Assembly (NCBI RefSeq): GCF_030247195.1
Contig: NC_080671.1
Coordinates: 100,427,845 to 100,491,844, forward strand
Reading direction: 5' to 3'
DNA from: Topomyia yanbarensis
Lineage: Eukaryota; Arthropoda; Insecta; Diptera; Culicidae
DNA length: 64,000 nt
The translations under genes and the position numbers were made by a program. Below the pieces are notes generated by a model. That model did no database searches, was not told the DNA's origin, and saw nothing but the letters and a program-made list of their open reading frames with translations. Every line of letters starts with the position of its first letter. The stretch's first letter is position 1. Positions 43,501-53,262 of the stretch are shown here, one piece after another.

Positions 43501-46500
43501 CGACAATTAGTCTTTTTCAAGACTACCTACTTTTACTACTCAATCAGTCTTTTTCAAGACTAAAACATTTTTCAAGAACAATTCAGCCTAAAGAAATATT
43601 TGATTCTTCCAACATGCCTGAGTCCTCCCAGAAAGGCCGTGTGCCAAAAATTAAAGCCAAACGGAAAAGGGTATCTTCTCCACCCGAAAATTCAATTGTC
43701 TGCAGCAACTCATTCGATGTTTTATCCGAATGTGAAACTAATGAAATTTCTAAATTTCCTCGCATTGCGCATAATGCCAATGAGAAGAAAACGCAATCAC
43801 CTCCACCTATAACAGTGAGATCTCCGACTTCAAAGTCTTTCGAACTGAGCTTTCGACGTTCCTTCCGGACGTAAAAGTCTCTTTTCAGATTGGCCGAAGA
43901 GGAGAATGTCGAGTTACAGCGGAGGAATTGATTGGCCACAAACGACTACTCCAGTATCTTACGGAGAAGTTATATAAATTTTATTCATATGATTTCAAGA
44001 CAGATAGACCATTCAAGGCTGTCTTGAAAGGGCTACCTCAAGGTCAAAGTTTGGATGAAATATCCAACGAATTGAACAATTTACTTGGCTTTTCTCCTTC
44101 ACAAGTTATTCTTATGAAGAGAAAGGCTACCGGCGATGACACGCTAGTACGCTCTGGAATTATCCAGGAGCTATATTTAATTCATTTTAACCGTAATGAG
44201 GTTAATAATTCGAAAGAGGCAGAATTCAAAATCTGACCCAAGGCTTTGGGCACGGCACAAAAAATTGTCATTTGGATTCCAAATGTATGATCTGTGGTGA
44301 TAAATCGCACACGAAAGATACTTGTCCGGTGAAAAAACCCACAAAAAGTTTCAAATGCGCTAATTATAGCGAAAATCATAAATCGAATTTCTGGGGTTGT
44401 CCTGTTCGAGAAAAAAATTATAAATTCTCGTTCTAGACAACAAAAGCAACAAATAAAAAATACTTCTTCAGGTACACTTCACGAAAACACGCCCAAACGT
44501 ATTAATCCGATTCAAAATAGATTAACAACTTCTTCTACCTCCGTCACACCATCCTACAATGGTGTGTCATCTTATGCTTCAGTGGCAGGTAGCAATGCCA
44601 AAATAACGGCTACAACTACCACGCCCTCAATCTCGTTTGCACCCAACGCTTCCTTTAGTCCAATGGATCTAGGTAGCGTAACGGAAGAAAAATTAAAATA
44701 CCTACAGGAGGCTATGTTACCTATGATGATTGCCATGTTAAATTCTACCTCCATGTTTGAAGCTTTTCAAGCGGGTTGGGAATTTGCTAACAAAATTGTA
44801 ATGAAATTAAAGTTTAACAATGACTAAATCATAATTTAAATTTATTAAATGGGAATGCTCGTTCATTGAAAACGTGCGAAGACGAATTTTTCAATTTCTT
44901 GAGGATACATAATGTGCATATATCCGTTGTGACCGAAACTTTTTTAAAACCAAATATTAAATTGAAGAGTAACTCTGTCAAAGAATGTCAAAGTAATGTC
45001 AAAGAGAAAGTTGCAGGAAAGTTTACGGGCCTTTTGAAAAACCTATTATTGTTGATGGAGAAACGCGACTAACTTATGAAAAGGTCGTAATAAAACAAAA
45101 TAATTGTGTTGTTAAAACAAAAGTTAAAATATCTCGAGAACTACTACATTTTAGAAAATTTTCGTTAAGAGCAGTTCGATTTAAAATGGCGTTTAGAATC
45201 ATATACAAAAAGAAAATTGTATTATTGACTGCAAATAGTAAGAGTTATAAAAAAATGTCAAAAGTTGTTGTTAGGAAAACTTTTTTATTGAAAGCTTCTC
45301 CAGGATCCAAATACACTAAAAGAGTTGCTTTTACGTCTTTAAAACGATAAACATTAAATTTTTGACATTTTTTTGATAGGGTAACGCGAATAACTTTTAA
45401 AAAGAGCATAATTACACGAATTAATTGTTTTTGAAGGAGCAAAATTTCAAATATCTCGAAAACTATCGTATTTTGGAATATTTTTGGTAAACGCATTTTG
45501 ATTTTAAATGGTGCTTAGAATTATATTCTGTAATAGAATTACAATTTTGTATGTCTATTAGTATGAAATTTAAAAACATGTACGAAGTTATTGTTAGAAA
45601 AACTTTTTTACCGATTTTTTCTCCATCATGCAATCACATTCAAAATGTTTCTTTTCTCTTTAGGTTTTTGGTAACAAAATATAAAAAATTTAAAAAAATG
45701 GGTTTTTTCGCAATTTACATTTTTATCATAAATTTTTGTTTTTTTGAAAAATGACACATCATTTTTTTCAGTGTATATTTTTTTCAGAACGAAGTATTCA
45801 TTCCCTGTAACTCGTTCTCAGATAGTTTTGCTGTATAAAATACAGTAATCGAACAAAAAAATTTTGAAATTCATACACGTAGAAACGTTTACGCGCTTTT
45901 GAAAAGTTGCTCTTGAGTCAAAATAATCTTATTACCTGTGGAAAATATTTAGTCTTGCATGACGGTGAAACGTGTAAAGTTTCATTGGAATCTAAGATGG
46001 TCGGTCACGATTTTAAAGATTTTCGGACGGATCTTCGTGGAATTCCTCCGAAGTCTTACAAAAATATGAAAACGTTTCAAATCAAGTATTGTCTCTAGAC
46101 GATATTGTTGAAATAAACTATGATGAGATCAAATCCATCATGAAAAAGTTAAAAAATATGAAAGCTCCAGGTTATGATGGAATTTTCAACATTCTTCTTA
46201 AAAACCTTCCCGAAATCACCATGAGATACTTGGTCAAAATATTCAACAAATGTTTTGAATTAGCATACTTCCCTGAAAGATGGAAAAGTGCCAAGGTTAT
46301 TCCTATTTTGAAGCCAGATAAAAACCCAGCAGAAGCATCTAGCTATCGACCAATTAGTTTACTCTCTTCTATTAGTAAATTATTTGAAAAAATCATCCTA
46401 ACTTGAATGATGTCACATATCAATAAGAATTCTATTTTTCTTCCTGAGCAGTTTGGATTTCGTATTGGACATTCAACTACTCATCAACTTGTGAGAGTAA

Positions 46501-49313
46501 CTAACATGATAAAGGCAAATATCTCAGAGGACTATTCCACAGGAGTTGCTCTTCTAGACATCGAAAAAGCTTTCGACAGTGTTTGGCACAAAGGTTTAAT
46601 TGCCAAAATGTGGGATTTCAATTTTCCAATTTACATAATAAAGATAATTAAAAATTATCTTACTAACCGTACCCTACAGGTTTCTTATCAGAATTGTAAA
46701 TCTAATAAGCTACCCGTTAAAGCATGCGTCCCTCAAGGATCAAGCGTCGCACCAATACTATACAATATTTTTACCTCTGATCTTCCAAATCTACCTACAG
46801 GATGTAAAAAGTCACTTTTCTGTGATGATACTAGCATCTCAGCCACTGGGAGGAGTCTTCGTCTTATCTGCAGTCGACTGCAACGAAGCTTGAATATTTT
46901 CAATGATTACCTGAAAAAATGGAAAATTTCCACTAATGCGGCAAAAACACAATTGATTGTGTTTCCGCATAAGCCAAGAGCTTCTTCTCTTAAACCAAAT
47001 AATAACCATATTATTAAATTTAATGGTTTGAATTTAACGTGGACAGATCAAGTTAAATACTTGGGTTTGATTTACGATAAAAACTCACTTTTAAGGATCA
47101 CATTGAAGGAATCCAAACAAAATGCAACAAATATATAAAATGTTTATACCCTCTTATAAAGAGGAATTCTAGGCTCTGCCTAAAGAACAAACTATTAATT
47201 TATAAACAAATATTTAGACCGGCAATGCTATATGCAGTGCCTATCTGGGCAAGTTGTTGTGCTACTAGGAAGAGAACTCTTCAAAGGATTCAGAATAAAA
47301 TTCTGAAAATGATTTTGAAGCGTCCTCCCTGGTTTAGCACAAATGAGTTGCACAGAGTTGCAAACATAGAAACATTAGAACTTATGACGAACAGTATTAT
47401 AAGCAACTTCTTCAATTGCAACGATTAGCTCTCTTTATAGTTTATAAGTTAGTTTATAAGATTTGTTTAGCTCCTTATTCAGAAGACAAGTAGGTTTAAA
47501 ACATCCTACTGAAAAAAATACTTAACTGCGAAAGCATATTATAACTTAATAATAATTAACTGAATCATGTAAACAATAGGGATGAAAAGTCACCACTTGT
47601 GGCTGAACACCCAATATACTAAATTAGAAATGTAATGCAAACAAAACAATATAATCAAATAGAAAATAATATAAAAAAAGCAAATCCAATCACCTATAAT
47701 TAAAAGCTGCTTCCAGAAGCTAGAATGTAATAAACATCCATGGCTGCGTATGGGCCCATGAACCACATTAGATGTCCATTTCATCTAAATCAGTGTCACT
47801 AAAATAAACACTTCCACTCTAGTTTCGTTACAGTCGTGTATGGCTGATAATCTATAATATTCCGACGAAATGCTAGATTTTCAACGATCGCAAAATTGCA
47901 TTTATTGGCTTCACTGCAATGGTTAATTAGCGTCATGCAATGTAACACTGCGAATTTCATCCTAGAATGAACGTGAACAATAGTACACCCCTTTTTGCCC
48001 GAAACGCTCTTTTCGTTTCACCATAGAGTTTTCTATTTTGCAAACTCCCATCAAATTTCCCAACAATATCTCATCATAATGCATGGATGCAATATTGACA
48101 TTGACGAGTGTCGATTCGTACACCAAATGACGGGCGAACCAATGTTAAAATTTGAACAGTGGCCGGATATTGGTCCACTCCCGGCGTCATGTTGTACCAA
48201 CTTACATTTGAAGCGGATATCACCCAGATGCAGTACGGCTGCCACGGTACGCCACACCATGGACAGTTCGTCGTTAGCGAAACCTAACGCCTTCAGCCCG
48301 CCGGATGTTACCCGGTAGTCCGCCTTTTCCGACAGAACCTCCACGCTGCCCTGATTGGTGTAGTGATATTGGGCAGGATCTCGCTGCAGGTTGTACTGTT
48401 TCAGTTCGGCCTCGGATGCACCGCGTAACAGCTGCAATGGAGATAAAGGGCTGCCATCAGCACGTGTTACGAAGCTAATATCGACAATGTTTAGATTCAC
48501 CTGATAGAAACAGTGAAAGTTGCGTTCTCCGCTTTGCTGCTGAATAACCCGGGATTTTTCCAGCAGGTAGTTGGTTATTACACCACCCACCGGATCGCCT
48601 TTATAGTCGAATTCGATGTCCATGTATTTGCCGAAACGACTGCTGTTGTCGTTTCGATTTGTTTTTGCATTCCCAAAACACTCCAGGATGGCATTGCTCT
48701 GGATTAGGACGTTTTTTACCCTGTTGAATGAATAATAAAAGGCTTAAATTGATTTGTGGTTTCTCTATATCCCGGACCGCGGCTAACACAATGTTATCTC
48801 TCGCTTGAAACACGCAACAATTGTCACTTATCGGCCTTGGCGAAACAGAGTGAAATCAAATTGGGACAATTAGCCGTTACTAATTCCGTCTGTCAAGAAA
48901 CCTTACATACGTTATCTGTTTCGCTTTGCAATATAAAATACAGACGGTTGTTCGCTTCAAATGAAGATTGGTCAGATACACGAAATATATAATTTGAAAT
49001 CCACTTTTACCGTTCAATCTCATTCTGCTTGTTCTGGTTCGTCACGGCGGCAATATACTTCATGATGATTTTGGACGCCTCCGTTTTGCCGGCTCCGGAC
49101 TCGCCGGATATCATGATGCAGGTGTCCTGGTTCCGCTGCTTCAACACCCGATAGGCTGCGTCAGCGATGGCGAAAATGTGCGGGGAGTTCTCGAACAGCT
49201 CTCGTCCTTTGTACCGGCTGACCTGTTCCGGTCCGTAGATGTTCATCTCCCGGTACGGGTTCATCGAAATGCACACCTCGCCGATGTATGTGTAAATGAT
49301 GCCAGCCTGAAAC
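31561..49313 (-). CDS. Myo31DF: Unconventional myosin ID (Myo31DF), N-terminus outside view
   Basis: A class I myosin motor that moves on actin. The fly orthologue sets left-right chirality of organs (established), and membrane binding is through the basic TH1 tail. Exons 5' to 3': 49313-49011, 48720-48501, 48431-48206, 33936-33473, 33409-32015, 31957-31800, 31735-31561 (stop TAG 31563-31561). All junctions are GT-AG and in phase, giving 979 codons. Visible residues: P-loop GESGAGKT (70-77), switch [11 protein letters not shown] (~124-133), switch [10 protein letters not shown] (~348-355), actin-binding region and converter, IQ-type helices ([39 protein letters not shown]), then the TH1 domain ([29 protein letters not shown]). 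About 30 N-terminal residues are missing; the first exon starts mid-codon after a CTTCCAG acceptor. No lesions are seen. Identity is near-certain from close similarity along the full tail. Confidence 0.97.
31958..32014 (-). other. 57-nt stop-free intron in the TH1 region of Myo31DF
   Basis: Bounded by GAG/GTGAGCG and TTTCGTCAG/ATTACATC. It is a multiple of three, in phase 0 and without stops, so retention would add 19 in-frame residues between VAIKE and [12 protein letters not shown]. Family alignment from memory of fly and human proteins has no insertion there, supporting splicing. Confidence 0.85.
34070..34650 (-). repeat. Tandem ~150-bp repeats in the 3' UTR of R1-clade copy 3
   Basis: At least three divergent units. 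Each contains a GGCGATTCCGG/GGTTCACTGGCGCC-type block, GAACCCGG, a GCTATTCGACGCGG or GTACTACTCAACTGGT block, and GGCGGTGGATCTACCCTACTC. The same units occur after copies 1 and 2. The element ends near GCCATTTAGCTCCC (34086). Confidence 0.75.
34690..37471 (-). pseudogene. R1-clade LINE copy 3, ORF2 (endonuclease-RT), disrupted
   Basis: Minus strand, in shifting frames. An APE-type endonuclease comes first ([51 protein letters not shown] near 37097), then [19 protein letters not shown] and IIDVTF. Pre-RT follows ([13 protein letters not shown], ~36260), then RT ([20 protein letters not shown], ~35990; a catalytic box reading FEDD instead of FADD near 35615), [17 protein letters not shown], and the C-terminal region ([20 protein letters not shown], ~34840). 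There are multiple frameshifts. ORF2 begins a few bases after the ORF1 region. The altered FADD box and shifts mean it cannot be active. Confidence 0.85.
37472..39010 (-). pseudogene. R1-clade LINE copy 3, ORF1 and 5' UTR, disrupted
   Basis: Minus strand, several overlapping frames: a Q/K-rich start region (38328-38642; [29 protein letters not shown]), a middle with [20 protein letters not shown] (~38300), and a zinc-knuckle region ([23 protein letters not shown], then [11 protein letters not shown], ~37550-37640) in which the first knuckle's last Cys is Gly (HLAGTG for HLAGTC). Then ORF2. ORF1 proteins bind the element RNA. Sequence ~38760-39010 is probably the 5' UTR. Frameshifts and stops throughout. 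Confidence 0.78.
40026..40344. mobile_element. 319-bp MITE with TACACACC ends
   Basis: Starts TACACACCAAAAAAATCTGA and ends ..ATTTTTTCTAGGTGTGTA. The interior has many TAAAATTACAT/ATGTAAATTA inverse motifs. No ORF. Confidence 0.65.
40385..40570 (+). mobile_element. tRNA-derived SINE (Met-tRNA-like head)
   Basis: The head folds like a tRNA: an A-box-like GTTTAGAGGGTGTAGCA, an anticodon arm CTGGTCTCATAAGCCAG (CAT anticodon, 5-bp stem) and a B box ATTCGAGTCCC with a matching T arm. A tRNA-unrelated body and a T-rich tail (CCTTTATTTC) follow. The missing acceptor pairing and long tail make it a SINE rather than a gene. Confidence 0.75.
41015..41242. mobile_element. 228-bp MITE, compact relative of 2006-2672
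   Basis: Arms of ~75 bp: TTCTCGACAAACATACGATT at the left and the inverse at the right, containing ACTGTCAAAATTCTCTTTGA. It lacks the nested insertion present in the 2-kb copy. Confidence 0.8.
42333..42504. mobile_element. 172-bp palindromic MITE (GGAATCGGTTGTT family), best-preserved copy
   Basis: Runs ACCCGGTCAAACC to GTTTAACTGGGT. The central arms GGATTCCAAATCAAATGCAA/.. pair over ~31 bp around a short loop. It is the cleanest example for defining the family consensus. Confidence 0.8.
42505..43300. other. AT-rich spacer, nothing recognised
   Basis: No gene. The Jockey leader may begin somewhere in the last 300 bases; the 5' boundary is not visible. Confidence 0.4.
43310..43613 (+). repeat. 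Jockey leader with three 37-bp hairpin repeats
   Basis: AGTCTTTCTCAAGGCT (43472), AGTCTTTTTCAAGACT (43509) and AGTCTTTTTCAAGACT (43546) recur every 37 bp. Each is a small hairpin (AGTCTT/AAGACT). They precede the ORF1 ATG at 43614. They may be internal promoter or RNA-structure repeats of the element. Confidence 0.7.
43614..44827 (+). pseudogene. Jockey-clade LINE copy A, ORF1 (gag), frameshifted
   Basis: A start [20 protein letters not shown] (ATG 43614) runs 86 codons. The frame then shifts near 43830 to [20 protein letters not shown] ... [20 protein letters not shown] (the PRE_C2HC-type region), followed by zinc knuckles ([14 protein letters not shown]; a second one degraded, [15 protein letters not shown]). 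A conserved C-terminal block follows ([15 protein letters not shown] ... [14 protein letters not shown]) to a stop at 44827. This arrangement is typical of Jockey-clade ORF1 (Juan of mosquitoes). At least two frameshifts. Confidence 0.87.
44828..47690 (+). pseudogene. Jockey-clade LINE copy A, ORF2 with endonuclease replaced
   Basis: ORF2 starts with the endonuclease beginning ([20 protein letters not shown], ~44865) but breaks off at ~44976 into AT-rich non-coding DNA. It resumes at ~46098 with the [36 protein letters not shown], a TGA at 46404 (CGA in the expected sequence), then [60 protein letters not shown], and a catalytic box LFCDDTSI (Cys where FADD has Ala). A frameshift follows near 47138, then the C-terminal [20 protein letters not shown]. 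The 3' UTR (47510-47690) is shared with copy B. Dead copy. Confidence 0.9.
44976..46080. repeat. AT-rich insertion in Jockey copy A with ~323-bp direct units
   Basis: Two diverged units start at ~45057 (AACGCGACTAACTTATGAAA) and ~45383 (AACGCGAATAACTTTTAAAA). Each continues AAATATCTCGARAACTAC and a GGAAAACTTTTTTATTG-like block. Distant relatives lie near 56540-56830. No coding. Confidence 0.6.
47691..48050. other. Intron spacer upstream of myosin exon 3, nothing recognised
   Basis: No feature seen. Confidence 0.4.
48432..48500 (-). other. 69-nt stop-free intron in the motor domain of Myo31DF
   Basis: Bounded by TATCAG/GTGAATC and CCATTGCAG/CTGTTACG. It is a multiple of three, in phase 0, with no stop, so retention would add 23 residues between FHCFYQ and LLRGASE. 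The myosin family reads FH-FYQLL without interruption, so it is normally removed. Confidence 0.87.
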
Positions 49314-49560
49314 CTGGAAGAGAGGAGCAAGTGGAACATGATTATGGTATGGTAATATGTAAATCAATATGTCGTTTCATATAAATGTTAGCAGGGCTAT
49401 TGTGGGAAAGGAATAGTAGATATAGGGTATTTTATATAGCACAAATCTATTCTTTTTTGCTTTAGTCTCAGTTGAAAATTGGTTATTATAATCATCATCT
49501 CATGCCATATATTCCACGTTTTCGCTCTGTAACATTATCATAAATAAATGATGGAATTTA
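49314..49560. other. Upstream Myo31DF intron (start), no feature
   Basis: Begins with the acceptor of the first visible myosin exon. I found no N-terminal exon between here and 64000. Confidence 0.5.
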
Positions 49561-49860
49561 CGCTTCGGCTTTGTCTCATCAGAATCCATGACCTAGACTG
49601 CTAGGGCCGAGAGTAGGGACTCCCGAACGTAACCGATTCATGATCGCGCGAACACGGGCGTGTGTAGGTTCACTCTTGCGGCTGCGTTTGTAAATTTATA
49701 AGTGCTGAAACGTTCACTTGCACGGATGAAAGGCTCGAGCATTTGTATGTTTACGTGATTGTTAGGTGTGCTAGTGTGTATGTGACTTTTCGTGCACAAA
49801 TTTGGTTTTATAACGAGGTGACCAGTACCGTCTTTACGCACGGCCACACTGGTCCACAGG
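49553..49860. repeat. Single MITE arm plus one unit of the 54.6-55.7 kb tandem repeat
   Basis: AATTTACGCTTCGGCTTTGT (49556) matches the arm of the MITE at 60804-61046. 49600-49800 matches the tandem units at 54.7-55.5 kb (GATTCATGATCGCGCGAACA; TTTGTAAATTTATAAGTGCT). Confidence 0.65.
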
Positions 49861-50039
49861 TCCCGGGATTTTGAGAGCCCCGCACTGTGTTCGTAAAAAG
49901 GGACACTCGAATATTCATAACTGTTCAGTGCGTTTTTGAAATGGCATAAATTTGAATTGAAAGTCGTTTATAGATTAAAGTTTATACTGGCATTGTTTTA
50001 TCAATATGCCAATGCCTTTTATCGATGATTCGGTAGCAG

Positions 50040-50760
50040 AGTAGCTCGGAATCGCACATTAATATCCCATGTGATTGAACTTTCAAAGCGCAAACAGACT
50101 GCCAAGGTCAGGATGGCATTGAACCAATTCAAGCGTCGCACAAATATTTCAGTTCAAGTTTCTATTTACTTGAAGAGGAAGGGACCGAACCGTAGTGACA
50201 AACAGAAGACGATGTGCAACAAATCTGCGTTTGGCAAGCGTTCTGCGGATGTGGAACAATGATTGTGCGGGAAATCGTTCCTACTTTGGACTCCGGAGGA
50301 CGCTCCGGTCGAACAAAATTCGCCGTCGCACGAAGTTATTTATCTACAAGACGCTGATTAGACCGGACTATGCCCGTGGAGGACCAATGCGCCCTAGGAG
50401 TTTTTCAACGAAAGGTGTTGCGTACCATCTATGGTGGTGTGCAGATGGAAGACGGAACGTGTCGCAGGCGAATGAACCATGAATTGCATCAGCTGCTGGA
50501 AGAGCGCATACCGCAAAAATAGAACGTTTGCGGTGGGCTGGACACGTCGTAAGAATGTCGGACGACGACCCGGTGAAGACGGTTCTTGAGGGCGACCTAC
50601 AGGAACAAGTAGACGGGGCGCACAGCGAGCACGGTGGATCGACCAGATAGAGGACAACCTGCGAACCCTTCGAAGAGTGCGAGGCTGGCGACAAGCAGCA
50701 ATGGACCGAGTGGAGTGGAGACGCAAGAGACAACAAGGCTCTAGCCTGAACGGTAAGGTA
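50040..50760 (+). pseudogene. RTE-clade LINE 3' fragment
   Basis: In shifting plus-strand frames: GLRRTLRSNKIRRRTKLFIY KTLIRP (split here for length), ALGVFQRKVLRTIYGG-like, RLRWAGHVVRMSDDDPVKTV, RARWIDQIEDNLRTLRRVRG and GWRQAAMDRVEWR. This is the conserved C-terminal segment of RTE-type ORF2, with stops and shifts. It is 5'-truncated in the RT; the same class as 20655-22580 but inverted. The start of homology is unclear between 50040 and 50220. Confidence 0.75.
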
Positions 50761-50789
50761 AGTAAGTTGGATTCTACTTCTTCTTTACC

Positions 50790-51380
50790 GATGCCAGAGA
50801 GGTGACTCTACCATCTGGACTAGATATCGATTCATCAACTCATGGACTGGGGGACCAACGACATTACGTCCCTTCCGAAGGAAGACGTGACCACAGATTT
50901 TTTCACCTCAGAAAAATCTCAGCGTCCTCGGCTGGAATTAAACCCAGGCCAATTGGAATGAATAGCGGTCACGCTTACCATTCAACCACCGGCGCCGTTC
51001 AGAGTTACTCTCCCGATTCCATAATAGAAAAATGGAGACTTTTACTAACCCCCCCCCCCATGTCCCCCGAGTCAATGTGGTTTATAAATGGTCCCTAAGG
51101 ATCTATTAAAATTCACAACTAGTATGCCTACGGAAATCTAGTCTTGTGAACCAGTTGAATTCGTCCGGTTTCTTTTTGCAGGGCGAAAAAGGCTCATTTT
51201 CCATACTCATTTTCCGTCGGCTTCTGTCCACACTGAGTGCCTATCAACGACTTCGGACCAACGGCTTTGCTTTCGGTCCGAAAGAAGATGTAGGTACCCA
51301 GAGGTTTTTTTATCCTAGGAAATCCTAACGACCTCGGCTGGTATTGAATTCAAACCCACGTTTATGTGCCTTGTATCACC
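50790..51380 (-). mobile_element. Two tRNA-related SINE-like fragments
   Basis: On the minus strand from ~51000: GGCGCCGGTGGTTGAATGGT (A-box-like), then GGCCTGGGTTTAATTCCAGC (B-box-like, 50931-50950), then a body to ~50790. A diverged second piece has GGGTTTGAATTCAATACCAG (~51336-51357). Likely old tRNA-derived SINEs; family not identified. Confidence 0.5.
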
Positions 51381-51529
51381 ATCCACAATTGTTTAGGAGG
51401 TTACATACCTTGATATTTTTCAAAAAATAGATTTTTTATTACTTTATCTGAAAGTACAGACTTTGAAAATATTTTTCCAAATTTTTAAAGAGATCCGAAC
51501 AATATATCGTCTATAATTACAGTGATTCG

Positions 51530-51700
51530 TCTACATACACACACACATCCACACATACGCACACACGTACAGACATTTGCCGAATTCGACGAACTGAGTC
51601 GAATGGTATATGACAGACGGCCCTCCGGGCCGGGATTAAGTTAACGATGTTCAGTGATTGCTTAACCTTTCTATAGGAGAAAGACAAAAATGTACCTACT
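51530..51700 (-). repeat. Left end of the TTTCTC...GAGAAAGG repeat family, inverted
   Basis: An ACACACAC tract, then ACATTTGCCGAATTCGACGA, GGCCCTCCGGGCC, and CCTTTCTATAGGAGAAAGAC is the inverse of 58430-58600. Confidence 0.75.
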
Positions 51701-51704
51701 TATT

Positions 51705-53262
51705 TAGGTACACTTCAAGAAAACACGTCCAAACGTGGTAATCCGATTCAAAATAGATTAACAACTTCTTCTACCTCCGTCACACCATCCTACAATGGTG
51801 TGTCATCTTATGCTTCAGTGGCAGGTGACAAGGCCAAAATAACGGCTACCGTTACCACGCCTACAAACTCGTTTGCACCCAACGCTTCCTTTAGTCCAAT
51901 GGATCTAGGTAGCGTAACGGAAGAAAAAATAAAATACTTGCAAGACTCTATGTTACCTATGAAGATTGCTATGTTAAGTTCTACCTACATGTTTGAAGCT
52001 TTTCAAGCGGGGTGGGAATTTGCTAACAAAATTATAATGAAATTAAAGTCTAACAATGACTTTAAATAATCATTTAAATTTATTAAATTGGAATGCTCGT
52101 TCATTAAAAACGTGCGAAGACGATTTTTTCAACTTCTTGAGGATACATAAAGTGCTTATAGCCGTTGCGACCGAAGCTTTTTAAAAACCAAATATTAAAT
52201 TGAAGAGTAACTCTAATTTTGTTATTCATCGATTTGATCGAATTGTTGGATTCGGCGGAGGAATCGCAATAGCGGTTAATCGCAGGATCAAACATTCCGT
52301 TACGCCGTCTCTTGACACCAATGTAATCGAGAGTTTGTGTATCGAAGTTGAAACTGATCTTGGTATCATTTTTATTGCTGCAGCCTATTTGCCTTTTCAG
52401 TGCACTGGCGAGCAAATTAATTTCTTGAAAGGAGACTTACAAAAACTTACAAGAAATCGGTCGAAATTCTTCATATTCAGTGATTTTAACGCCAAACACC
52501 GAGCCTGGAATAATGCTCAAAGCAATTCCAACGGTAAACTACTTTTTAATGATTGCTCTGCTGGTTATTATTCAACTTTGTTCCCGAATGGTCCTACATG
52601 CTATTCATCTGAAACGAATCCAATCCATCAACAATTGATTTGGTTTTGACAGATCAAAGTCACATTTGTAGCGAATTGATTACACATGCTGACTTTGATT
52701 CTGATAATCTTCCAGTAACTTTTTCACTTTCTCAAGAAGTTGTTTCCAATCCCATTAGCTCAGTGTTCAATTATCACAAAGCGAATTGGGAAAGGTACAA
52801 AACTTATATTGACTAGGAAGAAAACGCTTCAAAGGATTCAGAATAAAATTCTGAAAATGATTTTGAAGCGTCCTCCCTGGTTTAGCACAAATGAGTTGCA
52901 TAGACTTGCAAACATAGAAACATTAGAAACTATGACAAACAGTATTATAAACAACTTCCGACAAAAATCGTTGCAATCTTCAATTGCAACTATTAGCTCT
53001 CTTTATAGTTTATAAGTTAGTTTATCAGATTTGTTTAGCTCCTTATTCACAAGACAGGTAGGTTTAAAACATCCTACTGAAAAGAAAAAAAATACTTAAC
53101 TGCGAAAGCATATTATATCTTAATAATAATTAGCTGAATCGTGTAAACAATAGGGATGAAAAGTCACCACTTGTGGCTGAACACCCAATATACTAAATTA
53201 GAAATGTAATGCAAACAAAACAATATAATCAAATAGAAAATAATATATATATATAAAAAACA
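51705..53262 (+). pseudogene. Jockey-clade LINE copy B, internally deleted
   Basis: Begins inside ORF1 (the conserved C-terminal block [14 protein letters not shown]... ending at 52069). ORF2 carries the endonuclease that copy A lacks (FVIHRFDRIVGFGGGIAIAV; IESLCIEVETDLGIIFIAAA; FFIFSDFNAKHRAWNNAQSN), with a frameshift near 52190 and another near 52630. At ~52815 it jumps straight to the ORF2 C-terminus ([20 protein letters not shown]), deleting the whole RT core, then the shared 3' UTR ending in a TATATA/A-rich tail (~53262). Confidence 0.88.

Larger units (their letters stand above)
33937..48205 (-). other. 14.3-kb intron of Myo31DF filled with mobile DNA
   Basis: Donor T/GTAAGTTGG (48205) and acceptor CCCATTTCAG (33937) join a phase-1 codon (AAA T + CC). 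It holds an R1-clade copy, a large AT-rich repeat, a SINE, several MITEs and a Jockey copy. Other introns of the gene are 57-290 nt, so the expansion is confined to this one (and the unseen upstream one). Confidence 0.9.

Noticed and set aside
48051..48205. C-terminal extension of the minus-strand ORF after DIRFKC
   Set aside because: It runs past a consensus donor (GTAAGTTGG at 48205) into intron; not protein.
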